Positions 9,846 through 20,734 of a DNA stretch of 64,000 nucleotides are shown piece after piece. Positions within the stretch are counted from its first letter, which is position 1. The number at the start of each line of letters is the position of its first letter. The position numbers and the translations under genes were made by a program. The stretch comes from Ryuthela nishihirai (lineage: Eukaryota > Arthropoda > Arachnida > Araneae > Heptathelidae). The stretch spans positions 33,133,801 through 33,197,800 of the forward strand of contig JAWZYU010000019.1 in the NCBI GenBank assembly GCA_038380435.1, read 5' to 3'. The notes beneath the pieces are model-generated. The model saw only the letters and a program-made list of their open reading frames with translations, was not told where the DNA came from and did no database searches.

Positions 9846-11055
9846 TTTCACTGAACTTTATCAACTTTTGCATAATGAGTTGCAGAAACTGATGATTGTT
9901 TATTCAGACCTGTAATCTAATTAAAGCTCTAAAAGCACACTAATACCAAAATGAAGCAATAGTTTAAATATCTTAAATAGAGTTGCAACAACGACTTTAT
10001 TACTGATTTGCTCCCTCTACCACCAAACTGTCACGATCGTGAATAACCTAACCCTGACACTACAATCACCAGTAGCTTATAATCACCACCTACACATTTT
10101 TGCACAGCTAAGAGGTTGCAATGCTTCGACACTGATAATGAAATTAGGCAATTTAAGCAGTTCTGTTGTGCGCAAACCTCATATATGGGAGTCGCAGAAC
10201 AATTGCAAGACTAGATTAAGAAAGAGTTGACTCAAGTCGTCTTGCATTAAGTGATTACAACAACCAGATGCAGTCACGATCATTAAAGAAGCTCTTGACC
10301 TTAAAACGTCACACACAACTCTCAGACTTACAGACAATGACATCTATGCTATAAAGAAAGACAGACAGAAAACAAGAAACAGCTGCGACAGAAGTTTACA
10401 GTGAATGAATAAAGGCGCAGTTCGGTCGGGAAAAAAAACCCAGAGGTGTGGCGATCACAAAACGCAGTAACTTGTACAGAGAGAGGGAGAGGGTAATCGA
10501 GGGACATTACGAAGTGCTCACATGCAAAATTGTAGCCGAGACTCGCCGTAAATGAATTACCCGCACAGTCGGTGACTAATTACCGAAATCGTGGCAGTCG
10601 GAGCCGCCCGGTGATTATCGCAGGTCGCAGGGTCCCAGCAGGTAAAGTGCCGCCATTGTTCCAAAGGAAAAAGGGAAACAATGGACGGGGAACGTGGCGC
10701 AGTTGGGGGAGGGTTGCAGTGCTGGCGTCGATTTCTTTGTGCAGGGGTGAGGGGGATGAATAATTCGAGGGAGTCGAGATAGGTGATGAGGAAAAACCAC
10801 TGAAAGGACCAGATTTCTAGTTCTACTATGTCGGTGTAATGTAGATAATCTGTGCAAAATGAGTCGGTTTTTTTAAATCAGAATTTGGCTATTGTTTATT
10901 TTGTTTATTTAAGAAAGGCTTAACTTTGTGAGATTCATATCTTGTTTTATGTGCTGCAATAATAACCGCGTTGCAAGGGAGAATATTTTTCTCCAGGTAA
11001 TTTCCATGATATTGTCGAAGGTAGTGAAGACATTTATCTAATACTCGAGTACAAA
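9846..11055. other. No gene recognised; GC-richer central part
   Basis: AT-rich at the edges. Between about 10390 and 10870 the composition becomes GC-rich and purine-rich (GAGAGAGGGAGAGGG, GTGGCAGTCGGAGCCGCCCG, GGGAACGTGGCGCAGTTGGG) and none of the window's repeat families are present. Short open frames on both strands have no recognisable domain. It could be single-copy regulatory or transcribed DNA, but nothing here proves it. Confidence 0.4.
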
Positions 11056-11405
11056 CTGATGAGGGTTGGATTGCCTTACCTCTGAGTAGCATTTTTTGCA
11101 CACAATGGACTAAATGGCAAGGTCACAAGGGCGCCAAGAGCTCAGAGAAGGTTGGAGAAGAATGTTCACTGGACAGCTGTTAGGGGACAGGTAATCTCCC
11201 GTCAAGTCCATCCAGCGCGTTGTCTAAAGTGCACAAGTATGTCTCTTCTGCACATGGGGCAACAACATTTAGGTCTCATCAGTAGTCCATCGATGCCCCC
11301 TTTATGTGGAGGCCAGGATGCGGTTTTACAGGGATATACCTCAATGCTGGCACAGGTGAGACTCACACCTGGAAACTACAGATTATGATCCTGGCGTGCT
11401 ACTGA
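11056..11405 (-). mobile_element. SINE-A, diverged
   Basis: GGTTGGATTGCCTTACCTCT (tail complement) through CAGAGAAGGTTGGAGAAG and GGAAACTACAGATTATGATC to the box-A complement near 11400. Full-length layout with many substitutions. Confidence 0.85.
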
Positions 11406-11730
11406 CTGAACGAATCCCCTCCCAGATGAGGATTCTTATTGTGCTTTCTAGTAGCATAGCGTCAGGAGTGACTGTGCAACTAGTCCCTTCAAAAAAGAAA
11501 TGATCGAACTGTATTTAATTAATACTTGCTATATTCCGTCAAAATGTTGGAGTAAAACGTATATCCATTGATAACTTTCTACATTTTCCATTGATAACAT
11601 ATTACTCCATTCATAACTTTCAAGGTAACGACGGCAGCGCCTTAAGGAATTTCATGCATTGGAACGGGTTTAATTCCGAACCACGATAGCTAGAAATCCG
11701 ATCTCTTTACCCAACACAAGATCATACAAG

Positions 11731-12138
11731 AGGGGGGGGGGAGGCACAGCTCTAAATGGAGAGTCAGTCGGTCGGTAGTGCGCCAGGTTGGTAATCTGTT
11801 GTTCCCAGGTTCGAGTCCCCCCTGGGCGAGAATTGAGATTTATCTGCGCAAAACTTCCCGCCCTCCCCTCGGTTAGTAGGGGACACCGATTGACATGGAA
11901 AGTCCGCCGTCCGTCGGATGGGATGTTAAGTCATGGTCCCAGTTTGCGGGAGAGCCATATCCACTCCTGTGCACATTAAAGAACACTCTGGATGGACTTG
12001 ACATGAGGCTGCCATCTGCCTCCTAAATGCTTTCTAATGGGTCACTTTTGCTGAGCCCTTGGGATCCTTGTGACCTGACCATTTATCCCATTGTGTGCAA
12101 AAAAAAAGTGCCGCTCAGAGGTAAAACAACCCAACACA
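11731..12138 (+). mobile_element. SINE-A, diverged full-length copy
   Basis: G run, AGTCGGTCGGTAGTGCGCC (box A), CAGGTTCGAGTCCCC (box B), then the complete body ending GTGCCGCTCAGAGGTAAAAC and AACCCAACAC. Separated by only about 80 bp from a younger copy in the same orientation. Confidence 0.88.
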
Positions 12139-12217
12139 ATCCCTAAAAATTCGAACCAATCAGTGAACTTTCTTCGGAATAACAGGGGCCGAAATCTTCT
12201 GCTACTCAATAAAGTTA

Positions 12218-12607
12218 GGGGGCGGGGGTGGCTCAGTCGGTAGCGCGCCAGGCTCGTAATCTGTAGTTCTCAGGTTCGAGTCCCAGCTGGGTCAGCGTTG
12301 AGATTTATCTCCGCAAAATTTCCCCGCCCTGCCCACGGTCAGTAGGGGACACCGATGGGCTTGAAAAGGCCGCCGTCCGTCGGATGGGACGTTAAGCCGT
12401 GGCCCCGTGTGCGGGAGAGCCATACCCTGTGCACGTTAAAGAACACGCTGGATGGCCTTGACGGGAGGCTACCATCTGTCTCCCAACAGCTGTTCCAGTG
12501 GGTCCCCTCCCCCAACCTTCTCTGAGCCCTCGGGGTCCTTTTGGCCTGGCCATTTAGCCCATGGTGTGCAAAAAAGTGCCGCTCAGAGGAAAACAATCCA
12601 ATCCAAA
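12218..12607 (+). mobile_element. SINE-A with perfect 14-bp TSD
   Basis: ACTCAATAAAGTTA occurs at 12204-12217 and 12608-12621, directly bounding a 390-bp element. The head has box A (TGGCTCAGTCGGTAGCG) and box B (GGTTCGAGTCCC). The position equivalent to the anticodon reads CGT inside CTCGTAATCTG. The head most resembles elongator tRNA-Met or tRNA-Thr, which is an inference. The 3' end is AGAGGAAAACAATCCAATCC, a decayed form of the family's AACCC-type tail. This copy defines the family's length. Confidence 0.95.
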
Positions 12608-12621
12608 ACTCAATAAAGTTA

Positions 12622-13029
12622 CAACAGACATATAAGAAACACATGCTTATTTGTGTCCGTGCTCCCTTGAATCGCCCATTCGGATGCTCCTATTATTTAG
12701 TATGATGATTATTTATTTTTTCAAGAATATATCAAAAAACTCGATGATAATGATAAATGTTTCGCAGCTATAACAAATGACTCTAATTTGCTATCTTAGC
12801 AAACAATATCCGTAAAACTGCGGAGCGAGAAAGATATGAGGCTAAATCACTCGAGTCTTGGAAGAGATGGAATCGTCAACTACGCAGTCTCTCTCTACGC
12901 CACTGGTTTTTATATACCTCTCGAAGACAGAGTCTGTTACACTTCTTATGAGCAGGGCCAATCCCTAGAGAGATGAAAGCATGGGACAAATCACTATTCG
13001 CTGGGCCCTCTAAATATTTAAACATACAG
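12622..13029. other. No feature recognised
   Basis: AT-rich DNA without recognisable coding sequence. A short stretch near 12845-12905 contains TCACTCGAGTCTTGGAAGAG and CTACGCAGTCTCTC but matches no other repeat in the window. Confidence 0.4.
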
Positions 13030-13215
13030 TACACATACTGAGTGATCGTTCAATTAAGTCCACTCCATGTTATGTAAATGGGACGCTAACTTCGTTATTC
13101 AAAGATCTGTATTTTCTAGAATAAGCTTTTTATGAGAAAATGTAACTAAGGATAATTTACAGTTGTGAAATTTATCTAAATCTGGTTTTTCTAAAAATAT
13201 ATGTTTTTTTCAGGA
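13030..13215 (+). repeat. Dispersed repeat family E
   Basis: Similar to 24888-25140, 48030-48235 and 63060-63270. Shared landmarks are CTGAGTGATCGTT, CATGTTATGTAAATGGGACG, TATGAGAAAATG and ATTTATCTAAATC. It has no coding capacity and no clear terminal repeats. Unclassified. Confidence 0.65.
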
Positions 13216-13219
13216 TTTG

Positions 13220-13415
13220 AACAGGCAGGCCCGGATTTAAAATAAATAAAAGGGAGTATGGGGGGGGGGGGGGCAGACGACATAATCGAGCCAGAAAAAG
13301 GTTCATTGTAATTTAACTTTCCCCCTTCGTTTTAGAGTTTCCTTTTTTTTTTAAAGAAATCTTGAAAATTGTCTGAAATATGCACAAATTTAATAATTAC
13401 TACAGCTCTGGGCCT
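13220..13415 (+). repeat. Dispersed repeat family D
   Basis: GGCCCGGATTTAAAATAAAT, then a G run, GACATAATCGAGCC, and a CTTTCCCCCTTCG block followed by GAAATATGCACAAATTTAAT. The same order is seen at 28080-28320 and, inverted, at 7585-7735 and 32935-33125. Unclassified non-coding repeat. Confidence 0.6.
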
Positions 13416-13456
13416 CATTGACCAATATCAATAACACAACGGAATTTTTGATTTAT

Positions 13457-13829
13457 TGGGTTGTTGGGTTGTTTTACCTCTGAGCGGCACTTTTTTGCAC
13501 ACCATGGGCTAAATGGCCGGGTCACATGGACCCCGAAGGCTCAGAGAAGGTTGGGGGAGGGGGTCCACTGGAACAGCTGTTGGGAGACAGATGGTAGCCT
13601 CCCGTCAAGGCCATCCAAGTGTGTTCTTTAACGTGCACACTCTTCCGCACAGGGGACCACGCTTAACATCTCATCCGACGGACGGCGGCCTTTCCAAGCC
13701 ATCGGTGTCCACTACTGACCATGGGCAGGGCGGGAAATTTTGCGAATATGTTGGAGATAAATGACCCAGCTGGGATCATTATCGAACCTGGAAACTACAG
13801 ATTACGAGCCTGGCGCGCTACCGACTGAG
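13457..13829 (-). mobile_element. SINE-A with T-rich right flank
   Basis: GGGTTGTTGGGTTGTTTTAC through CATGGACCCCGAAGGCTCAG to CTACCGACTGAG at the box-A complement. There are small deletions (for example at AACGTGCACACTCTTCCG). A long T run follows immediately after the head complement. Confidence 0.92.
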
Positions 13830-14130
13830 TTTTTTTTTTTTATTAGATTCACAAAATGTAAGCGGCGGTGTCGCATATATTCACTAGGAAATGAGCATAG
13901 AAATAGGTTATTCAGGTCTCACAATATTACAATGCAATAAATTTGAAAGTAAAAATAAAAATTTCAAATAAGTGTACAACAAATAATATAAACATGACGT
14001 ATATACTTAAAAAGTATAGATACACACAGAATTACATTAAATGATTTAGAATGAAAAAATACCGATCTTGTGCCAATATAATTATCTGTTCTGCAGCATA
14101 AGAAGGTGCCTTTTTATATTATGAGTAAAG
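13830..14130. other. AT-rich stretch, no gene
   Basis: T run, then A/T-rich DNA with TATATACTTAAAAAGTATA (a short palindrome). No repeat family identified. Confidence 0.4.
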
Positions 14131-14560
14131 CATACTGCTTGGCCAAATTATTATGAACAGCTACATAATCTTCGCCGTGAAATTTAATTTTTCAATGCTC
14201 TGTGCATAGTTTTCGTTGAAATGGATTTTGAAGTACTGCTAGCGGTCATCTCTATCAGCTGATGAACTGTAGCAACTCTGTTTACAGTAGAGTTCGTGTC
14301 AACAGACTCCTTCCCTGTCTGTCAGAGCCTTTTACTTCCAGAAATTGCTACGATTGGCGAAAGTTTTTTTGAAACCGTTGCCATTCTCCATACACTTCAT
14401 ATATTGTGCTTCGTGATTTTACGCTGAGTTCCAGCAACTCCATTACGGATGCTCCTGCACATCGCGCTCCAACGATGAGACCCCTTTCGAAGTCAGTCAG
14501 ATCATCATTTTTACCTATGTCGCACTTGACTCTGCTTCCCATCATGCCTTTACGGATTTA
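14131..14560 (-). pseudogene. Tc1-like transposase N-terminal remnant
   Basis: The minus strand from 14545 encodes NDDLTDFERGLIVGARCAGA followed by SVMELLELSVKSRSTIYEVY, the helix-turn-helix DNA-binding start of a Tc1-like transposase. Downstream the frame is lost. The left edge carries GGCCAAATTATTATGAACA, which looks like a Tc1-type terminal repeat. No matching right terminus was found and the catalytic domain is largely missing, so this is a deleted, dead copy of a different subfamily from the element at 8585. Confidence 0.8.
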
Positions 14561-14830
14561 TCGAACTTTGTAGTGACGTAGAATATTAGCATGCTTTTTA
14601 ATTGTGTGAAATCTATGCCTTCAATTACTGAAATTTTGTAATTACAGTTCATAGTAATTTTAAGATTTTCTGTAGTTTTTAATCATTAAATTTTTTTCAG
14701 AAACCACAGATATTTCATTTAAAATCATAATTATTACACTTTAATGCATAAAATACAAATGTCTGCATTTTGATTGAAACAATTATCTTAATTTTATACC
14801 TATAACAAACACGTATAAAACATATACCTA

Positions 14831-15218
14831 GGGGCGGGGGTGGCTCAGTCGGTAACGCGCCAGGTTCGTAATCTGCAGTTCCCAGGTTCCAGTCCCAGCT
14901 GGGTCAGCATTGAGATTTATCTCCGCAAAGCTCACCGCCCTGCCCTCGGTAAGTAGGGGACACCGATGGGCATGAAAAGGCCGCCGTCCGTCCGATGGGA
15001 CGTTAAGCCGTGGCCCCGTGTGCGGGAGAGCCATACCCTGTGCACGTTAAAGAACACGCTGGATGGCCTTGACGGGAGGCTACCATCTGTCTCCCAACAG
15101 CTGTTCCAGTGGGTCCCCTCCCCCAAACTTCTCTGAGCCTTCGGGGTCCATGTGACCGGGCCATTTAGCCCATGGTGTGCAAAAAAGTGCCGCTCAGAGG
15201 TAAAACAACCCACCCTAT
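14831..15218 (+). mobile_element. SINE-A, near-consensus, 9-bp TSD
   Basis: Close to the family consensus throughout. ATATACCTA lies at 14822-14830 and 15219-15227, a 9-bp target-site duplication. Its tail ends GGTAAAACAACCCACCCT. The high similarity to the copies at 27563 and 57845 suggests recent retrotransposition. Confidence 0.93.
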
Positions 15219-15264
15219 ATATACCTAAAAGTTAATCATATCAAAAAAATTTTATTCCTTAGAG

Positions 15265-15962
15265 TAGGGGTTCTCAACGTGGGGTACGCGGTAAATTTTT
15301 TTGGGGTACGTCTTGAGAGCTCAAAAGTCGCTAGTTCTGGTAACAAAGTAAAAGTTTATAATTTTATAAGATTTGTTAAATTGTATATGTCATTTTTTGT
15401 GTTTATCGACATATGTAATTTATGAATACATAATTTAATGTATATATATATACGTTTCATTTTATTCCCATTGTTATACTATGATTATTTTTATTTATCT
15501 ATACAAGGGGAAAGCCAGTTACATACACATTTCCATGGGGTACGTGAAGCATAAAGAGTTGGGTTGTTTTACCACTGAGCAGCACTTTTTTGCACACATG
15601 GGCTAAATGACCAGGTCACATGGACCCCGAAGGCTCAGAGAAGGTTGGGGGAGGGGACCCACTGGAACAGCTGTTGTGAGACAGATGGTAGCCTCTCGTC
15701 AAGGCCATCCAGCGTGTTCTTTAACGTGCACAGGATATGACTCTCCCACATACGGGGCCACGGCTTAACGTCCCATCCGACGAACGGAGGCCTTTCCAAG
15801 CCCATCGGTGTCCCCTACTGACCGTGGGCAGGGCGGGAAATTTTGCGGAGATAAATCTGAACGCTGACCCAGCTGGGACTCGAACCTGGGAACTACAGAT
15901 TACGAGCCTGGCGCGCTACCGACTGAGCCACCCCCGCCCCGGAAGCATAAAGAGAACCACTG
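15265..15962. mobile_element. hAT-type MITE with nested SINE-A, 8-bp TSD
   Basis: Terminal inverted repeats are TAGGGGTTCTCAAC at the left and GAGAACCACTG at the right. The flanks CCTTAGAG at 15257-15264 and 15963-15970 are a perfect 8-bp duplication, the hallmark length for hAT transposons. The interior is AT-rich with no open frame and carries GGGGTACG motifs near both ends. A complete SINE-A sits in the right terminal region. Related copies are at 28812-28998, 31119-31510 and 45466-45630. Confidence 0.92.
15559..15941 (-). mobile_element. SINE-A inserted in the hAT MITE, 13-bp TSD
   Basis: GAAGCATAAAGAG at 15546-15558 and 15942-15954 bounds a 383-bp SINE-A. The insertion splits the MITE's right terminal repeat, so the SINE is younger than the MITE. 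The tRNA-like head (complement GAGCCACCCCCGCCCC) is intact. Confidence 0.95.
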
Positions 15963-16339
15963 CCTTAGAGTACTAAGGAAAGGCTTTCAGACAACGAGTT
16001 CTGGCTCACAGGCAGCGAGGAATTTCTAAATAGGGATTATCAGTTATTATTAGTTCAACGCTACTGAAAAAAAATCCAGGATATCTTTTAAATAGTTTAA
16101 TATCAAGTTTCGCATAAACTTATTAAAAAAAGACCTCTCCTCTAACCGTGTCCCTCTCACCCCATCGAGCGAATTGCGGAGCTTATGCGTACACCCCTCA
16201 CCGTAGCTATAATTTTGTGATAATCAAATTAATTTATCTTGTGACATGGAATAAAGAAAAATGTTTTTCTTTGCTGTATATAGCTCCCCCATATTATTCA
16301 TAAGAGCCTTGAAAAGATCAGCCTACCTTTGCATGACAT

Positions 16340-16394
16340 ATTATTCTAAGAGGACAAATGCTCCTCTTAAAATAACCTTTCAGTCTTTATTCCC
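16340..16394 (+). repeat. 55-bp segment duplicated inside the minisatellite
   Basis: Bases 16340-16394 (ATTATTCTAAGAGGACAAAT ... CTTTATTCCC) recur without mismatch at 18896-18950. Here it is embedded in ordinary AT-rich DNA. There it interrupts the 36-bp minisatellite. This copy is probably the source. Confidence 0.9.
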
Positions 16395-16551
16395 ATAATT
16401 CAGCAAACCAATCTTCCAGAGCAAGGGTGAAAAACCTGTGATACCCGAGGCGATTTTTGTTCGCCGTCACTGAGAAGTGAAAAGAAATCCATGTCTATTG
16501 CTAGTATAGATATTTGGAAATGGTAGCTCTAGAAATTTAAAACATTATAAA

Positions 16552-16757
16552 AAAATAAATAAATACCCCCTCAAGCAGCTGCTTGCCACAGAGGTCTGAC
16601 AGGAGCCTATCAGTTTATACGCCAAAGTAGAAGATCTGAGAGGATGGCAAGACTTCAGCAGAATAACAACACGAACATCCATGCTTTAGCCCGAGGCTCG
16701 AACCCAGGTCCTTTAGATCAGTAGCCAAGCGCGCTAACCACTCGGCCACGGGACTGC
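16552..16757 (-). mobile_element. SINE-B, full length
   Basis: A/T tail complement, then CCTCAAGCAGCTGCTTGCC, GTCTGACAGGAGCCTATCAG, and at the right end the tRNA-like head complement (GAGGCTCGAACCCAGG for box B, CTAACCACTCGGCCACGGG for box A). Confidence 0.92.
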
Positions 16758-18344
16758 TGATTTATCATATATTTATGGATAAACCATTGGTGGCGAGGCG
16801 GCGACTATGTTACTGTAATTAGTACTTCAAATGGCTCATAAGTTATAAAGATCTCGTCAAATAACCGATTACACATTGCAAAACACAGTATTTGAATCAT
16901 AAAAAAATACGCAACAAATTTGTCATCTGGCAAATGATTTCCTTAAAACACTTCTCTATATTTTGAAATATAGTTATGGTTCGGTTTAATACTATGTTTG
17001 ATAGAGCTATTTTCCTCTCTCAGCCAATAAAAACTCATTTTATTCTGATAAGAGCTGCTGCGTCAGTGAAGCGCTAAGGTCGAGTGTAAATTTTTGTATT
17101 GAATAGAATGATTTTGTTCAAAATTAATAACAAATTTTTTTTATTTTTCCTTCTCTAGTGGCGAAATATAAACCTTAGCATTTTCTATCATTACATTTAA
17201 ATCATTAATACTTTGTATCATTTAATTTGCATTGTACGATAAACGTACATAGTTGGCATAAATAACATTTTAAAGCATTTTTGTAACTCTGTCACACGAG
17301 CTCGAAAAGTTTCCCCCCCTACCCTTCCGAGAACTTCTCTTTAGAAGTCTTCTCTGCTTTGTCAACCAGTGCTACAACAGCTAATATTTGTATCATTGCC
17401 CATTGAACCAAAGACATCGACAAGTACCGATTATAATGTCATCACTTTGTGAACGTAATCTGATTACTTATTCTGATTTTCAAAAAAACTGATTTACATA
17501 TTCTTCAGTTAAGAAATCATAAATTTATAGTATTATACCGTATTACATATTAAAAAACATTACATAGAGTGTAATGTTAAAACCTCTGATCGTAATACAA
17601 GATCGACTGACTATAATAACCTAACTGTTCTGCACCCTAGGAAAAGCTTTAAACAAACAAAATATACCAACGAAAATAATTGATAGATTGACATAACAAA
17701 AAAAAAAAATTAAATATGCAAATTTCCAAAATTATTAAAAATATTGATTGATTAAGATATTTGAATTGATTAATTAATTGAAAGGATTCTCACTTCAGAA
17801 AAATAATTAAAATATTGTATATTTACTGTTACATATAAATGTGATGTATATAGGTACAATTTACGAAACAGTATAATATAAATGAATCAGTAGTAACTAA
17901 AAATTGGGAATTTAAATATCTCATTTAACAATAAAATAAATTTTAATGATATTATTATTTTAAATATAATTGCAGTTCCATCGGCGAGTTTGACATTCTT
18001 GAGGATGACTGATATTCCAAATATTAATTGAAATAAAAAAGAAATATTTAAGAATATTATTCATTTTATTTTCATTTGTTTATGTTATTTAACAAATGTA
18101 TAATTAAACAAAATAAAATTTGCATTCTAAAATTTGAATATTTGAAAGAAATTAAAAGTTATTTGTAATTTATAAGTTCAAATTCATGACATGAAAATTG
18201 CATAAAGTGCAAAATGCAATAACGAATTGAACTAATTGAGCAATCCCTAAATTCCTTAACGAGTTCTGAAGAAAATCGTCATAGAAAACAGAGCCATAAG
18301 GCAAAACTGTATCATAGCCTTGCGCTTCCCATCGACGCAAAGAT
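16758..18344. other. AT-rich region without recognised features
   Basis: About 1.6 kb of AT-rich DNA with A and T runs, for example around 17695-17710. No coding segment, tRNA or known repeat of this window was recognised. A CCCCCCTACCC patch near 17315 stands out only in composition. Confidence 0.5.
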
Positions 18345-20715
18345 ATCCCCATTAGGAGACATTCCGATTGAACCAAAAACATCTCTTAAAAGACTTTCCC
18401 ATTGAACCAAAGGCATCTCCATTAAACAATGTTCCCATTGAACCAAAAACATCTCCAATAAAAGATGTTCCCATTAAACCAAAGATATATCCATTAAGAA
18501 ATGTTCCCATTGAACCAAAGATATATCCATTAAGAAATGTTCCCATTGAACCAAAAAGATCTCCATTAAAAGATGTTCCCATTGAAACAAAAATATCTCC
18601 ACAGCAAAATGTTCCCATTGACCAAAAACATCTCCATTAGAAAATGTTCCCATTGAACCAAAAACGTCTCCATTAAAAGATGCTCCCATAGAACAAAAAA
18701 CATCGCCATTAAACTATGTTCCCATTGAACAAAAGACCTCCATTAAAAGACATTTCTATTGAACCAAAAATATTTCCATTCAAAGACCTTCACATTAAGC
18801 CAAAGACATCTCCATTAACAGATGTTTCCATTGAATCAAGAACGTCTTCATTAAAATATGTTCTCATTAACCATAACTAAAAAACATTTCTAAAAATTAT
18901 TCTAAGAGGACAAATGCTCCTCTTAAAATAACCTTTCAGTCTTTATTCCCTTTGAACCAAAGACATCTCAATCCAAAGATGCTCCCATTGGACGAAAGAC
19001 ATCTCCATTAAACGATGTCCCCATTGAACCAAAAACATCTCCATTAAACGGTGTCCCCCATTGAACCAAAGACGTTTCGATTAAAATATGTTCCCATTGA
19101 ACCAAAAACATCTCTATTAAGAGACCTTCCTATTGAATCAAAGACATTGCCATTAAAAGACCTCTCCATTGAACCAAAGACATCTCCATTAAAAGATGCT
19201 CCCATTGAACCAAAACATCTCTATAAAAGACCTTCCCATTGAACAAAAGGCATCTCCATTAACAGGTTCTCCCATTGAACCAAAAACATCTCCATTAAAA
19301 CACCTCCCCATTGAACCAAAAACATCTCCATTAAGAGACCTCCCCATTGAACCAAACACATCTCCATTAAAAGAGACTCCCATTGAACCAAAACATCTCC
19401 ATTAAAAGACCTTCCCATTGAACCAAAGGCATCTCCATTAACAAATGCTCCCATTGAACCAAAAACATCTCCATTAAAAAATGCTCCCATTGAACCAAAG
19501 ACATCTCTATTAAAAGATGCTCCCATTGAACCAAAACATCTCCATTAAAAGACCTTCCCATTGAACCAAATGCATCTCCATTAAGAGATGCTCCAATTGA
19601 ACCAAAGGCATCTCCATTAACAGATGCTCCCATTGAACCAAAAACATCTCCATTAAAAGACCTTCCCAGTGAACTAAAGACATCTTCATTAAAAGATGAT
19701 CCCATTGAACCAAAAACATCTCCATTAAAAGACTTTCCCATTGAACCAAAGGCATCTCCATTAAGAGATGCTCCCATTGAACCAAAGGCATCTCCATTAA
19801 GAGATGCTCCCATTGAACCAAAAACATCTCCATTAAAAGACCTCTCCATTGAACCAAAGACATCTCCATTAAAAGATGCTCCCATTGAACCAAACGCATC
19901 TCCATTAGAAGACCTTCCCATTGAATCAAAGACATCTCCATTAAAAAATGCTCCCATTTAACCAAAAACATCTCCATTAAAAGACCTTCCCAGTGAACCA
20001 AAGACATCTCCATTAAAAGATGCTCCCATTGAACCAAAAACATCTCCATTAAAAGACCTTCCCAGTGAACCAAAGACATCTCCATTAAAAGATGCTCCCA
20101 TTGAACCAAAAACATCTCCATTAAAAGACTTTTTTATTGAACCAAAGGCATCTCCATTAAGAGATGCTCCTATTGAACCAAAAACATCCCCATTAAAAGA
20201 ACTTCCCATTGAACCAAAGACATCTTCATTAAAAGATGCTCCCTTTTAAACAAAACATCTCCATTAAAAGACCTTCCCATTGAACCAAAAACATCCCCAT
20301 TAAAAGAACTTCCCATTGAACCAAAGACATCTCCATTAAATGATGCTCCCATTGAACCAAACGCATCTCCATTAAAAGACCTTCCCATTGAATCAAAGAC
20401 ATCTCCATTAAAAAATGCTCCCATTGAACCAAAAACATCTCCATTAAAAGATCTTCCCAGTGAACCAAAGACATATCCATTAAGAGATGCTCCTATTGAA
20501 CCAAAAACATCCCCATTAAAAGAACTTCCCATTGAACCAAAAACATCTCCATTAAAAGGTATTTCCATTGAACCAAACGCATCTCCATTAAAAGACCTTC
20601 CCATTGAACCAAAGACATCTCCCCTAAAAATGTCCCACATTGAACCACATACTTGTCCATTAAAAGACTTTCCCATTGAGTCAAATACATTTCCATTAAA
20701 AGGCCTTCCTATTGA
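18345..20715. repeat. 36-bp minisatellite array
   Basis: About 65 copies of a 36-bp unit, typified by CCCATTGAACCAAAAACATC followed by TCCATTAAAAGATGCT. The period is divisible by three, so it stays open on both strands: plus-strand frames read PIEPKTSPLKDV repeats and minus-strand frames read MGASFNGDVFGS repeats, up to about 200 codons. Stops and single-base indels break the frames, and there is no unique N- or C-terminal domain. I therefore treat it as satellite DNA, not a gene. Units at the left edge are the most diverged, and one 55-bp foreign patch lies at 18896-18950. Confidence 0.95.
18896..18950 (+). repeat. 55-bp patch in the minisatellite
   Basis: This is an exact copy of 16340-16394 placed between two minisatellite units (left flank AAAACATTTCTAAAA, right flank TTTGAACCAAAGACATC). 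There are no flanking duplications or terminal repeats, so it does not look like a transposon. Templated repair filler is the simplest reading. Confidence 0.9.
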
Positions 20716-20734
20716 GACCTTAGTTTTACTTTTC

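Noticed and set aside
19367..20676. Open frames of 168-203 codons on the minus strand encoding 12-residue repeats
   Set aside because: They result from a stop-free 36-bp satellite unit, occur on both strands, switch frames at single-base indels and lack any unique domain.
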